A DNA stretch of 64,000 bases from positions 1-64,000 of the forward strand of contig JAEYOP010000045.1 of the NCBI GenBank assembly GCA_023411575.1. The letters run 5' to 3'. The notes beneath the pieces are model-generated. The model was not told where the DNA came from. It saw only the letters and a list, made by a program, of their open reading frames with translations, and made no database searches. Made by a program: the position numbers and the translations under genes. How positions within the stretch are numbered: the stretch's first letter is position 1; every line of letters begins with the position of its first letter. This DNA comes from Bacillota bacterium. GTDB taxonomy: Bacteria > Bacillota > Clostridia > Acetivibrionales > DTU013. Of this stretch, positions 32,401 to 41,467 are shown in pieces.

Positions 32401-34235
32401 GCTTCTTGAAAAACCGAAAAGGAGTCATTGCCGCAGTGGTGCTGCTGGTTGTCGCGGCTGGTGCGTTTGCCGCAGGCAGGCTGTTTTGGAGAGAAGACGC
32501 CAGAGATTTTTATTTCAAGGCGGAAAGCAGCAATTTCAAACAGTATTCCCAGTGGCTCAGCCAAAATTATACCGCGTTCCGTGATAAGCAGGAGCCGTAC
32601 AAGACCACGCCTTATAAAAGACGTTTGGAGGTCACGGCGGATGTGACCTCCGGCGGGAAACCCTTCGGCCTTGAAAACGCGGGCCGCATTTACGACCTGA
32701 TCAAACGGAGCAAGCTGGTGATCGACACGGAGCGCCAGCCGGCGGACGACACCGCGGTCTCCAACATCACGCTGCTCCTGGAGAGGGTCCCGTTTATGGA
32801 TACCACCGCTTTCACAAAGGACGGAAAGCTTTATTTCACCATACCGGTCCTTCTGCCGGACCGGTATTTCAGCGCGGATCTCCAGCACCTGGATGCGGTT
32901 TACGACCGTTTTTCAATACCCGTCCGGCCCAAGCGGCTGGTCAATGCCGCCGATATGGCCCGTTCCCTGCAATTTGACGGGCCTGCCTTCGAGGATTCGG
33001 CTGCCGGTCTCGGCCGTGTCTTTTCCGGCCTGATCGGCGAGGACGCGGTGAAATATGGTGAAACCGCGGAACTGACGATAGCGGGGCAAAAGGTCAAGGG
33101 CAGGACCGTGCAGGTGACGCTGAGCGCGGCTTCCGCTACGGAACTCATTGGCGGGCTTTTCAAGACCGCCGCCTCGGACGATGCCTTGCTTGCCTATACC
33201 TACGGCAATTTTGCCGGGGTCATGACCCTGCTGGAGGACGCAGGTCTTTTCAGGCTGTCGGATTACCTGGACCAAACGGGGACGGTTGTGCTGAACGGTC
33301 AGGAAAAAAGGCTCGTGGAAACTCTGAGCAGCCAGAAGAATGCCGGGTCTTTCAAAAACATGCTGCAAACCGCGATGGACGGCTATTCCATAAAAAGCGA
33401 CGTTGTTATGTCGGTGGTAATCGACCCGGAGCATCGTATCCTGGACCGGAAACTGACGCTGGATTTAGCCGGCAGGGACGACAGCGGGGGAATAAAGGCG
33501 GATATCCATACAGGCTTCAGCAATACGGTGTTCGAGGATGTCAGAAACCGGTTTGTCAAAGTTACACTTGAGCAGTATGGCGCGGATGGGAAAACTGCGG
33601 ATGGTGCTGCTGCGGGCGGCAATACTGCAGATGGCAATACTGCGGGTGGCGGAATGAATAAGGCATCGGGAGGTCCGGCAGCTTCAGTGCCGCGGGGGAC
33701 CATCACCGAGTTCTCCTGGGTTCCCGCTTTCGATAAAGCAAGCGGTACGGACACCAAAGGGGAAATAGCCCTGCATTATGCCGTTCATCCCCGGGACGGA
33801 GTTCCATCCGGCACGGACGTTCATCTGGACCTTTCCGGAACGACCGATGCCAAAACGTTGAAACGAAAGGACATCATCGAGTTCCAGGCGGACATTGCGG
33901 GCGGCGACGGCGATGGGAGCATCCGCGGCGAATGGAGCAAGATTTCCTGGACAAACAAAAAGTTGAATACAAAAAGCTACACGGCAAAGCTCAGCGTGGA
34001 CGCCGAGCTGCCGTCCTTCGGCATCAGCGGCCTGTCGGCCGTGATCGATCTGGCAGGGGAAGACCGGATGGGGATCGGGCCGGTGTCCCTTCCGGAGGTA
34101 CCGCAGGACAAATTGACCGATCTGAATACGGTTTCCGATGCGGAGCTGGACCGGATCAAAATGCAGGCGGCGGCATCCTTCGGGACCTTTTACCTGTCGA
34201 ACAAATCCGTATTCGACGCCTTGCTAGGGAAATAA
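32397..34235 (+). CDS. Exporter-associated protein with one N-terminal membrane helix
   Basis: 612 residues. A single helix (about 10-28) is followed by a large domain predicted to lie outside the cell, rich in beta-like alternation and without Cys. Residues about 400-430 are a low-complexity GNTADGNTAGGGMNK linker separating two similar-sized halves. Position between the ATPase and permeases, with an ATGA start, makes it an accessory part of the exporter. It recalls uncharacterised families (DUF6583-like, unverified) found in the same setting. Function not recognised. Confidence 0.7.
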   Translation: MSFLKNRKGVIAAVVLLVVAAGAFAAGRLFWREDARDFYFKAESSNFKQYSQWLSQNYTAFRDKQEPYKTTPYKRRLEVTADVTSGGKPFGLENAGRIYDLIKRSKLVIDTERQPADDTAVSNITLLLERVPFMDTTAFTKDGKLYFTIPVLLPDRYFSADLQHLDAVYDRFSIPVRPKRLVNAADMARSLQFDGPAFEDSAAGLGRVFSGLIGEDAVKYGETAELTIAGQKVKGRTVQVTLSAASATELIGGLFKTAASDDALLAYTYGNFAGVMTLLEDAGLFRLSDYLDQTGTVVLNGQEKRLVETLSSQKNAGSFKNMLQTAMDGYSIKSDVVMSVVIDPEHRILDRKLTLDLAGRDDSGGIKADIHTGFSNTVFEDVRNRFVKVTLEQYGADGKTADGAAAGGNTADGNTAGGGMNKASGGPAASVPRGTITEFSWVPAFDKASGTDTKGEIALHYAVHPRDGVPSGTDVHLDLSGTTDAKTLKRKDIIEFQADIAGGDGDGSIRGEWSKISWTNKKLNTKSYTAKLSVDAELPSFGISGLSAVIDLAGEDRMGIGPVSLPEVPQDKLTDLNTVSDAELDRIKMQAAASFGTFYLSNKSVFDALLGK

Positions 34236-34277
34236 AGGCGTATAACCACAGAACGGAATGGAGGGCACACAGACGGG

Positions 34278-35483
34278 ATGACTTCGTTTCTGGCATTGCT
34301 GAAAAATGATACAAGACTGTTCCTGCGCGACTGGAAAGCGTGTATCCTGCTGCTTGCGGCGCCGCTGTTCCTGATCGTCTTTTTTACATACGCCCTCACG
34401 CCCTATCTGGATAAAAGCAGCTTTATCGAGCCCTTCCCCGTTGCGCTGGTCGATCTGGAAAACACGACGCAGACCAGGATGCTGGCGAAGCAGCTAGATG
34501 AAATCGGCCTGTTCAGCGAAGTCCAGCGATTGGATGAGGAAGAGGCGATGCGGAGGCTGGCCGATCAATCCGTCGGCGGAGTGATCCTCCTGCCGGAGGA
34601 TTTCACCGCGAGCGTCGCCGCGGGCGAGAACAAGCCGGTCACCGTAATCGGCAGCAGCTCGATGCCGCTGCAGGCCTACGTGGTGAAGAATGTGATGCAA
34701 AGCGCGGCAAATCTGGTTTCAGCGGCGCAGAGCGCCATCATCACAATCTACCACTATAGCAGGGAAGCCGGTCTTGAGGGGAAGGAACTGGACGCCGTTT
34801 ACAACAACGCCATTGCGGATTTTTTCCTGGAGGCGCTGGCGCGCAATAAGGTGTTCACCGCTGCGGAGGACGCGTTCGAATACAGCCTGACGCCGGCGGA
34901 ATATTTTTCTTCCGCGCAGATCGTGGTGTTCCTGATGTTCGCCGGAATGCCCGGCACGAAAATGCTGGTCACCGAAAGAAGCGAGGGCGTCATGCGCCGG
35001 TTGTCCGCCTCGCCGGCAGCGGCCTGGAAAGTGATCCTTTCAAAGCTGGCCGTAACCGTTCTTCTGCTGATCCTTCAGTTCGGTGTCCTCATGCTCTTTA
35101 CGGCGTCCGTCTTCCACAATTATTGGGGTGCTCCCGTTCAAAACGTGCTGATGCTCTTCGGCGGGCTGATCCTTGCGGTAAGCGCCTGGTCCGTATTTGT
35201 GGCAGCGGTTTCGACGTCGCCGGCGTCGGCCGATATCATCGGCAACCTGGGCATCCTGCTCATGGCCGTCGTCGGAGGCAGCATTTATCCGCTCTCCACG
35301 ATGCCGGACTTCATAAGGGACGCCAGCAGGCTTACCATCAACCGGTGGGCGATGGACGGCTTCATGGTGCTGTTTTCCGGCAATGATGCGGCCGGCACGG
35401 GCGTTTACGCGCTGGTGCTGGCCATAATGGGCGTTGTATTGTTCGCCCTGTCGGCAGTTATTCTAAAAGTTAGGAGGGGATAG
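34278..35483 (+). CDS. ABC-2 type exporter permease 1
   Basis: 401 residues. One helix near residues 20-40, then a large extracytoplasmic domain (PFPVALVDLENTTQTRML at its start), then five helices in the C-terminal half (ending LVLAIMGVVLFALSAVIL). This is the YhgE/YhaP-like ABC-2 layout. The motif MPGTKMLVTERSEGVMRRL is the cytoplasmic coupling segment. It is followed directly by its partner permease. Confidence 0.9.
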   Translation: MTSFLALLKNDTRLFLRDWKACILLLAAPLFLIVFFTYALTPYLDKSSFIEPFPVALVDLENTTQTRMLAKQLDEIGLFSEVQRLDEEEAMRRLADQSVGGVILLPEDFTASVAAGENKPVTVIGSSSMPLQAYVVKNVMQSAANLVSAAQSAIITIYHYSREAGLEGKELDAVYNNAIADFFLEALARNKVFTAAEDAFEYSLTPAEYFSSAQIVVFLMFAGMPGTKMLVTERSEGVMRRLSASPAAAWKVILSKLAVTVLLLILQFGVLMLFTASVFHNYWGAPVQNVLMLFGGLILAVSAWSVFVAAVSTSPASADIIGNLGILLMAVVGGSIYPLSTMPDFIRDASRLTINRWAMDGFMVLFSGNDAAGTGVYALVLAIMGVVLFALSAVILKVRRG

Positions 35484-35497
35484 GCCTGATCAAGGTT

Positions 35498-36697
35498 TTG
35501 TCCGTTGCTTGTTATAAATTCAAAATGATGATGGGGGACAGGCTGTTTTTTGCGGCAATGGTCCTGATCCCCTTTCTGATCACCATGGCGTCCGGCTACG
35601 CCCTTCGATACGAAAAGCGGGACATCATCCCGGTTGCGGCTGTGGATGAGGATGGCTCGAGCTATTCCGGGCTGCTGGTGGAACGGGTTTCCGCAAAGGA
35701 AGGATTGGGCCTGTCCGTCGCCGGAAGGGAAAAAGCCCTTGACCTGCTGGAGCGGGGAAAAGTCGAGCAGGTATTCGTCATCCGGAAGGGGTTTGAGAAG
35801 GCCGTCCGCAGGGGGGAGAGCAAGGGTCTCATAGAGCTGTTCAGCGCTCCCTCGTCGTATTCGGCCGGTTTCACCGGAGAAATCATCGCCGGTGAAGCGA
35901 TCCGGATGATTGCGGAAAACCTGGCCGCGAACCGGGTGGAAACGCAGTACGGGGAGCTCGGGATCAGGACGGACGGTTCCTTCCGGGACGGCGTGCTGGA
36001 TTACGTCGAATCCCTCTGGGAACCGAAGCCTTTGATGACGATCGAATACAAGGAATTGAAGGCGGGCCTTGTCCAAAAGCCGGAGCACGCCGTTCTGCCT
36101 GCTTCCTCGGCTTCCTCCGCCGGGCTGGTCACCGCGTTCATCCTGTTTTACATGCTGTTCGGCAGCAGTTGGCTGATTGAAGAAAGAACCAATGGGACGA
36201 TCAAAAGGCTCGGTGCGGGAACCGGAGCTCTGGCGGCCTCCTTCGGCGGAGGCGTGATCGCGCTGTTTCTGGCCGGTATGCTCCAGATTGCCCTGTTCAG
36301 TGTGCTGCAGAAGCTCCTGTTTGACGTATCCCTGTTTTCGGGACCATGGTCGTATGCCATTCTGGCAGCCTATCTCCTGGCGGTAATCGGAGTCAGCATG
36401 TTCCTGTCATCTGTACTGAAAACGCAGGCGCAGCTCCAGGCGGGAGCTCCGGTGCTTGCCCTGGTCACCGGCTTTGCCGGGGGGTGCTTCTGGAACTTCG
36501 TCCCAATGCCGGACAGGCTTTCGGAAATTGCGCTGCTGACGCCCCAGGGATGGGCGCTGCAGGGAATCAACAGCCTGCTCCTGGACCCGGCGGGAGCCTC
36601 TGCCGCATTTCTGCCCCTTTGTGTTTTATCCTCCATGGCATTGATTTTACTCCCGGCCAGTTATATTATTATAAATATGCAATTAAGGCTCGGATAA
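35498..36697 (+). CDS. ABC-2 type exporter permease 2
   Basis: 399 residues from TTG 35498. It has the same architecture as the preceding permease (helix at about 16-32, long outside domain, five C-terminal helices), with coupling segment SSWLIEERTNGTIKRLGAG. The only ribosome binding site, AGGAGGGG at 35472-35479, is six bases before an in-frame CTG at 35486, which would add LIKV; the annotated TTG is 18 bases from it. The true start may therefore be the unusual CTG. It should form a heterodimer with permease 1. Confidence 0.87.
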   Translation: MSVACYKFKMMMGDRLFFAAMVLIPFLITMASGYALRYEKRDIIPVAAVDEDGSSYSGLLVERVSAKEGLGLSVAGREKALDLLERGKVEQVFVIRKGFEKAVRRGESKGLIELFSAPSSYSAGFTGEIIAGEAIRMIAENLAANRVETQYGELGIRTDGSFRDGVLDYVESLWEPKPLMTIEYKELKAGLVQKPEHAVLPASSASSAGLVTAFILFYMLFGSSWLIEERTNGTIKRLGAGTGALAASFGGGVIALFLAGMLQIALFSVLQKLLFDVSLFSGPWSYAILAAYLLAVIGVSMFLSSVLKTQAQLQAGAPVLALVTGFAGGCFWNFVPMPDRLSEIALLTPQGWALQGINSLLLDPAGASAAFLPLCVLSSMALILLPASYIIINMQLRLG

Positions 36698-36747
36698 AAT
36701 AGTGCGGTGCAACAAACAGGACGGAGCAATGGGAGAGGCTATTTATA

Positions 36748-37413
36748 ATGAACGGTTTAAAGGACAGACTGCTTGATATATTATTATTCCCAGTAAAATG
36801 GTACGAAAGGCTGACGGATAAAAAACCGGCGCTTTACGCCGGGATTCTTCTGATCGGAGCCGCAGACCTGCTGCTTCCGGACGTTTCCGGCGTATTCCGG
36901 CAGCTTTTTCACGGCAAGCCGGAAAATGCGATTTATTTCAACGCGGTTGCATTTGCGCTGATGATTGTCCTTTTAGGGACTATTGACGTAATATTCGTTT
37001 CCGTGCCGCTGTTTGACTTCTTCAAATTTTTGAAAAAGAAGGAGGAAGCCGGTCTGGCCTCTTTGGAGGAAAAGCCGGAGATCACCCCGCACATCGCTTC
37101 CCACGTCAAGGTGATGAAAGTGTATTTGCTGTCGCAAATCTATATTTTCCCCGTATCAATGCTGCTATATTTCCTTTTCTGGAGTCATGTCAAGCCGGAT
37201 AGCCCTGCGTGGATGCAATCCCTCCTTCTGATAACCTTTCTGCTGACCATGATCTGGACGGCGGCCATCATCACCCGGGGAATCAATTCGCTCTTCCGGT
37301 TTATCCCCATATTCGGGAAACTTACGTTTATTATCGTATTTACCTGGTATTATCTGTTCGGTATAGTCTTTGACGAACAAATCATGTATTGGCTGCTGAA
37401 AATTTTCAGATAG
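36748..37413 (+). CDS. Multi-pass membrane protein of unknown function
   Basis: 221 residues with about five helices (30-50, 65-85, 125-145, 155-175, 190-212). A charged cytoplasmic loop (FKFLKKKEEAGLASLEEKPE) lies between helices two and three. The arrangement resembles Yip1-like proteins, but no diagnostic motif is present. It lies 50 bases after the exporter permeases in the same direction and may be part of that operon. A tandem array of hairpin repeats begins at its stop codon. Confidence 0.7.
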   Translation: MNGLKDRLLDILLFPVKWYERLTDKKPALYAGILLIGAADLLLPDVSGVFRQLFHGKPENAIYFNAVAFALMIVLLGTIDVIFVSVPLFDFFKFLKKKEEAGLASLEEKPEITPHIASHVKVMKVYLLSQIYIFPVSMLLYFLFWSHVKPDSPAWMQSLLLITFLLTMIWTAAIITRGINSLFRFIPIFGKLTFIIVFTWYYLFGIVFDEQIMYWLLKIFR

Positions 37414-37509
37414 CCTGAACTGCGCATACACAGTTCAGGCAGCCTGAACTGCGTATGCATAATTCAGGCAACCTAAACTGCGCATGCGTAGTTCGGGCAG
37501 GCTGAACGA
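37412..37509. repeat. Tandem 29-bp repeats, each a hairpin
   Basis: Three complete units (37412-37440, 37441-37469, 37470-37498) and a partial fourth. Each unit is itself palindromic: GCCTGAACTG near the start pairs with CAGTTCAGGC at the end in unit 1, with a few changes in units 2 and 3. There are no unique spacers. The rest of the interval to 37681 contains only a weak TACAAT (37623-37628) that could serve the YlbF gene. Confidence 0.85.
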
Positions 37510-37681
37510 ATTGTTTCAGAAAGACGCCGCCCCGATACGCGCCGGAAGTGCTTGATGCCCGCTGCAGGCGGTACTCTCCGCCGACCGTGGATTGCCTCTG
37601 TAACACTGAAGACCTGCCGGAATACAATGGGATATAAGCTGCAATCCTGCAGCGGAATATTGCATCGGCAGGTGATCGACC

Positions 37682-38017
37682 ATGGGCATCCGAGAGAAGG
37701 CCCTGGAACTGGCCGCTGAACTGAAACGCTCCCCCGATTTTGCGGAGCTGAAGCGGGCAAAAGCGGCGATAGACGGGATTCCGGAGCTGAAGCGGGAGCT
37801 GGAGGCCTTTAGCGAAAAACAGAAGGCGCTGTATTCCTCCGGCCTGTCTTCGGCGGAGGTATCCTCAAGAGTGAACCAGCTCGGCAAAAAGTATGCCGAA
37901 CTGTCCGGGGTGCCTGAAATCGACCGGTACCTGAAGGCCTCCAAGGCTTTCAACCAATTGCTGGCGAATGCGCTGAAGGAAGTCGGTTCGGCCATTGAGG
38001 CGGACATGAAGCGATGA
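37682..38017 (+). CDS. YlbF/YmcA-family protein
   Basis: 111 residues, all helical and without Cys. KALELAAELKRSPDFAELK and the later SGVPEIDRYLKASKAFNQLL are characteristic of the YlbF family. In Bacillus, YlbF, YmcA and YaaT form a complex that binds RNase Y and influences sporulation, competence and biofilm formation; which branch this copy belongs to cannot be settled from sequence alone. GCAGGTGATC precedes the ATG. It is convergent with the Gly/Pro-rich protein gene. Confidence 0.85.
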   Translation: MGIREKALELAAELKRSPDFAELKRAKAAIDGIPELKRELEAFSEKQKALYSSGLSSAEVSSRVNQLGKKYAELSGVPEIDRYLKASKAFNQLLANALKEVGSAIEADMKR

Positions 38018-38032
38018 CTTCACCGGCGGCAT

Positions 38033-38063
38033 AAAAAAGCAACCAGGCATTTCGCCTGGCTGC
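38033..38063 (-). terminator. Terminator of the Gly/Pro-rich protein gene
   Basis: A 10-bp stem (38039-38048 with 38054-38063), followed on the minus strand by TTTTTT (38038-38033). It also lies 16 bases beyond the convergent YlbF stop. Confidence 0.8.
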
Positions 38064-38081
38064 CAAACGGTTTCGGCTGTT

Positions 38082-38522
38082 TCACCACCATAAGAAGGGA
38101 AATCCAAACAGGAAGGGGAAAAATGGCCTTATGAAGAAAGGGGGCCTGCCGAAACCGAAAAATGGCCGGATTCTTTCATCGTCTTCAAAGGAATAATCGT
38201 CTTCCCTGCCCGGACCCCCACCGGGGAACCCTCCACCCGGAAAACCGCCGCCGGGGAAACCGCCGCCGGGGAAACCGCCGCCGGGAAAGCCCATGCCCGG
38301 AAAGCCTATGCCGGGGTAGCCAAAGCCCGGATAAGGGTAGCCTGCGCCGGGATAGCCATACCACGGCATTCCCATCCAGGGGAAGAAATAAGGCGGACGG
38401 CCGTATGGAGGCCTTCCATAGGGCGGCCTTCCGTAGGGCGGTCTATCGTAAGGGGGCCTTTCGGCTCCGAAGAGCTCTGCACCCTCCCCGTCAGGTCTTT
38501 CATCTACAAACGGATCGTCCAT
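38082..38522 (-). CDS. Gly/Pro/Phe/Tyr-rich repetitive protein
   Basis: 146 residues. An acidic start (MDDPFVDERPDGEGAE) is followed by four PPYGR units, an aromatic stretch (YFFPWMGMPWYGYPGAG), about six GGGFP units, an acidic patch and a very hydrophobic Phe-rich end (FFPFLFGFPFLWW). The ATG follows AGGAGG and a terminator follows the stop, so the gene looks real. Composition resembles spore-coat or surface structural proteins; that role is inferred. The DNA repeats have 15-base units, prone to expansion and contraction. Confidence 0.72.
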   Translation of the reverse strand: MDDPFVDERPDGEGAELFGAERPPYDRPPYGRPPYGRPPYGRPPYFFPWMGMPWYGYPGAGYPYPGFGYPGIGFPGMGFPGGGFPGGGFPGGGFPGGGFPGGGPGREDDYSFEDDERIRPFFGFGRPPFFIRPFFPFLFGFPFLWW

Positions 38523-38640
38523 TTAGAAACCTCCTATAAAGCGTTTACCTGATGTATTTTATGTAAAGTGCCCCGGGAAGGTTACATAATATGAATAATT
38601 TATTCAGGAAGCAAGTTTGAAGATTTCCTGCAACTGATAG

Positions 38641-38668
38641 TTGTAAAAACGCAAATACCTGTTATAAT
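38641..38668 (+). promoter_or_regulatory. Promoter of tRNA-Arg
   Basis: TTGTAA (38641-38646) and TATAAT (38663-38668), spaced by 16 bases, end 42 bases before the tRNA. Confidence 0.65.
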
Positions 38669-38710
38669 ATAGTGGTAGTAATTCTTTAGCATGTCAACAT
38701 GCTCGAAGAT

Positions 38711-38785
38711 GTCCCGGTGGCCTAAAGGATAAGGTAATGGATTCCGGTTCCATTGATGGGGGTTCGATTCCTCTCCGGGACGCCA
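38711..38785 (+). tRNA. tRNA-Arg (CCG), integration target
   Basis: The acceptor arm 38711-38717 pairs perfectly with 38775-38781, then GCCA. The anticodon loop TTCCGGT carries CCG, with a five-pair ATGGA/TCCAT stem. The 3' part, from the T-loop onward, is duplicated at 53030-53057, marking this gene as the attachment site of the adjoining island. Confidence 0.95.
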
Positions 38786-38793
38786 AAGAAAAG
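38766..38793 (+). other. Left attachment repeat (attL candidate)
   Basis: 28 bases covering the T-loop, 3' acceptor arm and CCA of tRNA-Arg plus 8 downstream bases. 26 of 28 match the copy at 53030-53057. Confidence 0.75.
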
Positions 38794-38832
38794 CGGGTTT
38801 CAAATCTGGTTGATTTGATTGCCCGCTTTTTT
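38789..38832 (+). terminator. Terminator of tRNA-Arg
   Basis: Stem of AAAAGCGGG with CCCGCTTTT plus an inner CAAATC/GATTTG, ending in a T run. It differs completely from the terminator after the right repeat, as expected if integration replaced the downstream sequence. Confidence 0.82.
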
Positions 38833-38905
38833 CACGTCCTTTTCACCTCATCAGTAGTTTCCGGATGCATGCCGCGCTTGTTTTTCCCGGAAAACCGGCG
38901 CCGGT

Positions 38906-39742
38906 TCAGCCAATTTTCCGCTGTCCGCCCGAGGGGGGCGTCAACCGGACCAGTGCGCGTTTATACTCGATGGGCGATATATTTTCTTTTTCCTTGAAGT
39001 AACGGCTGAAATAGTGAATGCTTTTGAAACCGGTCCTATAGGAAATTTCGGTTATGGTGAAATCGGTGTAACACATGAATTCTTTTGCCTTGAAAATACG
39101 GAAACGGTTAATGAATTGCAGTACGGTACATCCGCTTTCGGACTTGAACATTTCCTCGATCTGTTTTGGACTCTGTCGCGCCACCTCGCACAGTTCGTTG
39201 ATGGATATATCATCAGAAATATGTTCGTTTATATAATTCACAACGTTCTTATAATTTTTGTTTGGCGTGTGCGAAAAAGGATTCCCTTCCGGAGCGAACG
39301 GCAGGAGGCTCTTTTGGCATTCTGAGCTGATATAGCCGTAATAGAGCAGGGAAATGACGCTGTAATCAATGGAATCCTCAAAAAAGGCCGGCTTTAACGT
39401 GTAGCAATTGAGAATCTTAAGAAGACAGGAGCGTACGGTCAGCTCATCCACTTGCAGCTTGGGTCCCATCCTGGAAAGAATCTCTGAAAAATGGCTATCT
39501 GTGACTGCAAATTCAACCAAAACGACCTGAACGGCGGGAATGTCTTTGGCACAGCAGTCCAGACGGTTTTCAGGCGCCAAAAGAAAAAGGTCGTGCTCGG
39601 AGCAGGAGAAGGTCTCTCCTGTGATGGAAAGGCTTGCCTGGTCTCCCAGAACAAAAAGAAGCCGGGGGTTGCCGTCTTCGCCCTGTACGGAGGCTGCCGT
39701 TGTACGCCGGACATTTGTAACATGAAGATTGTGAAAAAACAT
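38906..39742 (-). CDS. AraC-family regulator with cupin-like sensor (island)
   Basis: 278 residues. The N-terminal 160 residues form a cupin-like ligand domain (RLLFVLGDQASLSITGETFS, DLFLLAPENRLDC). The C-terminal 100 residues are the AraC double helix-turn-helix (INELCEVARQSPKQIEEMFK, ITEISYRTGFKSIHYFSRYF). GGAGG precedes the ATG at 39742. It is transcribed away from the catabolic operon, after the GntR gene, and is the first island gene next to the tRNA. It most likely senses the sugar handled by the operon. Confidence 0.88.
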   Translation of the reverse strand: MFFHNLHVTNVRRTTAASVQGEDGNPRLLFVLGDQASLSITGETFSCSEHDLFLLAPENRLDCCAKDIPAVQVVLVEFAVTDSHFSEILSRMGPKLQVDELTVRSCLLKILNCYTLKPAFFEDSIDYSVISLLYYGYISSECQKSLLPFAPEGNPFSHTPNKNYKNVVNYINEHISDDISINELCEVARQSPKQIEEMFKSESGCTVLQFINRFRIFKAKEFMCYTDFTITEISYRTGFKSIHYFSRYFKEKENISPIEYKRALVRLTPPSGGQRKIG

Positions 39743-39758
39743 TATGGGCCTCCATTCC

Positions 39759-40448
39759 CTAAAGATGGGTGCGAATATATTCAGCGCCGCCGCTGATATG
39801 GATCTTCATCATCTCGGCTGCCTGCTGGGAATCGTGGTTGACAAGGGCTTCATATATTTTTTTATGATAAATGAAGGAATTGATCAGTGCGTTCGGCGGA
39901 GAGGTGCTGGCGTGGATCGAATCCTTGACCATATCCGACAAAAGGCCCTGGATGGTTCTTAACACCTGGTTGGAACTGGAGTTTGCAATTTCGTAATGAA
40001 ATCGGGCATCATAATCGTTGTAATGATCCAGATCCCCATTTATTGCGCAGGTGTCCATCCGGTCAAGCAGTTCCTTCAGTATTTTGAGATGTTCTTCCCC
40101 GGCATTCTGGGCCGCGAGTTCAGCCGCCTTGCATTCAATGAGCATACGCACCTCGAAGATATCCTGCAGATTCTTTTTGTCGAGAGTGAGCATGGGAAGC
40201 AGAGGCTTCATAAAGGACTCCGGATTGAGGCCTTTCACAAATGTGCCGTCGCCCTGCCGCACGTCCAGTATGCCCATTATGCTAAGCTTGCGCACCGCCT
40301 CCCGGATGGTGACTCGGCTGACTTGGAACATTTGGGCCAGTTGGTTTTCAACCGGCAGCTTGTCGCCGATCTTGTAGAGATTATTGCTGATCATTGCCAG
40401 CAGCTCTCTGGCCACCTGGTCTGACAAACGCTTTTTTACGATATTCAT
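39759..40448 (-). CDS. FadR-subfamily GntR regulator (island)
   Basis: 229 residues from the ATG at 40448 behind GGAG. The N-terminal winged helix (LPVENQLAQMFQVSRVTIRE) is followed by an all-helical FCD effector domain (residues about 85-225) with the metal/ligand residues in YDARFHYEIANSSSN and the His in IHISGG. FCD regulators typically respond to sugar acids, hydroxy acids or amino-sugar metabolites. It is divergent from the long catabolic operon; the 253-base gap contains an AT-rich imperfect palindrome near 40471-40489 that could be its operator. Confidence 0.9.
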   Translation of the reverse strand: MNIVKKRLSDQVARELLAMISNNLYKIGDKLPVENQLAQMFQVSRVTIREAVRKLSIMGILDVRQGDGTFVKGLNPESFMKPLLPMLTLDKKNLQDIFEVRMLIECKAAELAAQNAGEEHLKILKELLDRMDTCAINGDLDHYNDYDARFHYEIANSSSNQVLRTIQGLLSDMVKDSIHASTSPPNALINSFIYHKKIYEALVNHDSQQAAEMMKIHISGGAEYIRTHL

Positions 40449-40701
40449 GTTTTTCTCCAAATCAAAAAATCATATTATGAATTTAATATAACGTTTTTTT
40501 AAATATTTGTAAAGCTCTTAGTAGACGGATGTGAAAAAGTAACAATTTTATTCGTTAATAAGGGGGTGAAAATATGCAAAATATATATAGTGTTTGTGCA
40601 AAGACTTTTTTCGAGGGAGCAACTATAATAAAAGTGTGGTTAGGAACGCGAACAATTCATCATATCATTTTACGAATATTACTTGTAAAGGTAGTGAAAA
40701 G

Positions 40702-41454
40702 ATGAATCCAGCATTGGATTATCTCGATGCACTTGTCGGACTTATTAAGAAAGCGAAAGAAAGCCAGGGAGAAAAATTTGTAAAAGCAGCCGATATCCTC
40801 TCCAACGCGGTGAAGGACGGAAAACTGATCTATCTTTGGGGACCCGGCGGACATTCGTCGATATTCTCGGAGGACGCCATGTATCGCAAAGGCGAATTGG
40901 CGTCGCTATGCCCCATATATGACCCTGACATCTCCCTGTCGCACGGAGCGGCGCGTGAGATAAACGGCATGGAGCGCGTAGAGGGATTTGCAAAGGTGGT
41001 AATTGAATACAACCGCATAGGTCAAGGCGACGTGGTCGTTATAGGCAGCGCTTATGGCATCAACCCCGTTGCGATACAGGGAGTGCTGGAGTGCAAAAAA
41101 CGCGGCGCATACGTTATTGCCATCACGTCGCCCAGCTTCTCCGATGCTTCGACCTATGCGAATGCAAAGCATAAGAGCGGAAAAGGCCTTTACAGCGTCG
41201 CCGATATGCATCTCGACAGTTTTGTCCCATATGGCGACGCGGTTCTGGAATATGACTTTCTCGAACATAAGATTTCGCCGGTGGCAACGATTATGCAGGC
41301 AATTATGCTTAAGGCGCTGCTGGCGGAAACCATGGTGGCCATGAAGAAAAAGGGGATGGACCCTTTCACGTGGACCAATTCCCTGCAGGCGGGCGGCATA
41401 GAGGCCAACAGCGAATATATGAAAAAAATTTGGGGCAGAGTAAAAAGCATGTAA
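40702..41454 (+). CDS. SIS-domain sugar isomerase-like protein 1 (island)
   Basis: 250 residues from the ATG at 40702 with AAAGGTAG upstream; 36 further in-frame residues lack a site and similarity. SIS fold with LIYLWGPGGHSSIFSEDAMY near the start, the phosphate-binding region GDVVVIGSAYGINPVAIQG, the AITSPSFSD loop and HKSGKGLYSVADMHLD. The family acts on phosphosugars or amino-sugar phosphates, usually as isomerase, aldose-ketose deaminase or ether lyase. It opens the operon; TATAAT at 40624-40629 is a possible -10 box. Similar in detail to the SIS protein at 50.6 kb. Confidence 0.86.
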   Translation: MNPALDYLDALVGLIKKAKESQGEKFVKAADILSNAVKDGKLIYLWGPGGHSSIFSEDAMYRKGELASLCPIYDPDISLSHGAAREINGMERVEGFAKVVIEYNRIGQGDVVVIGSAYGINPVAIQGVLECKKRGAYVIAITSPSFSDASTYANAKHKSGKGLYSVADMHLDSFVPYGDAVLEYDFLEHKISPVATIMQAIMLKALLAETMVAMKKKGMDPFTWTNSLQAGGIEANSEYMKKIWGRVKSM

Positions 41455-41467
41455 GGGGCAATGTATT

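Noticed and set aside
37412..37498. CRISPR-like array
   Set aside because: The 29-bp units abut one another with no unique spacers, and no cas gene is present.
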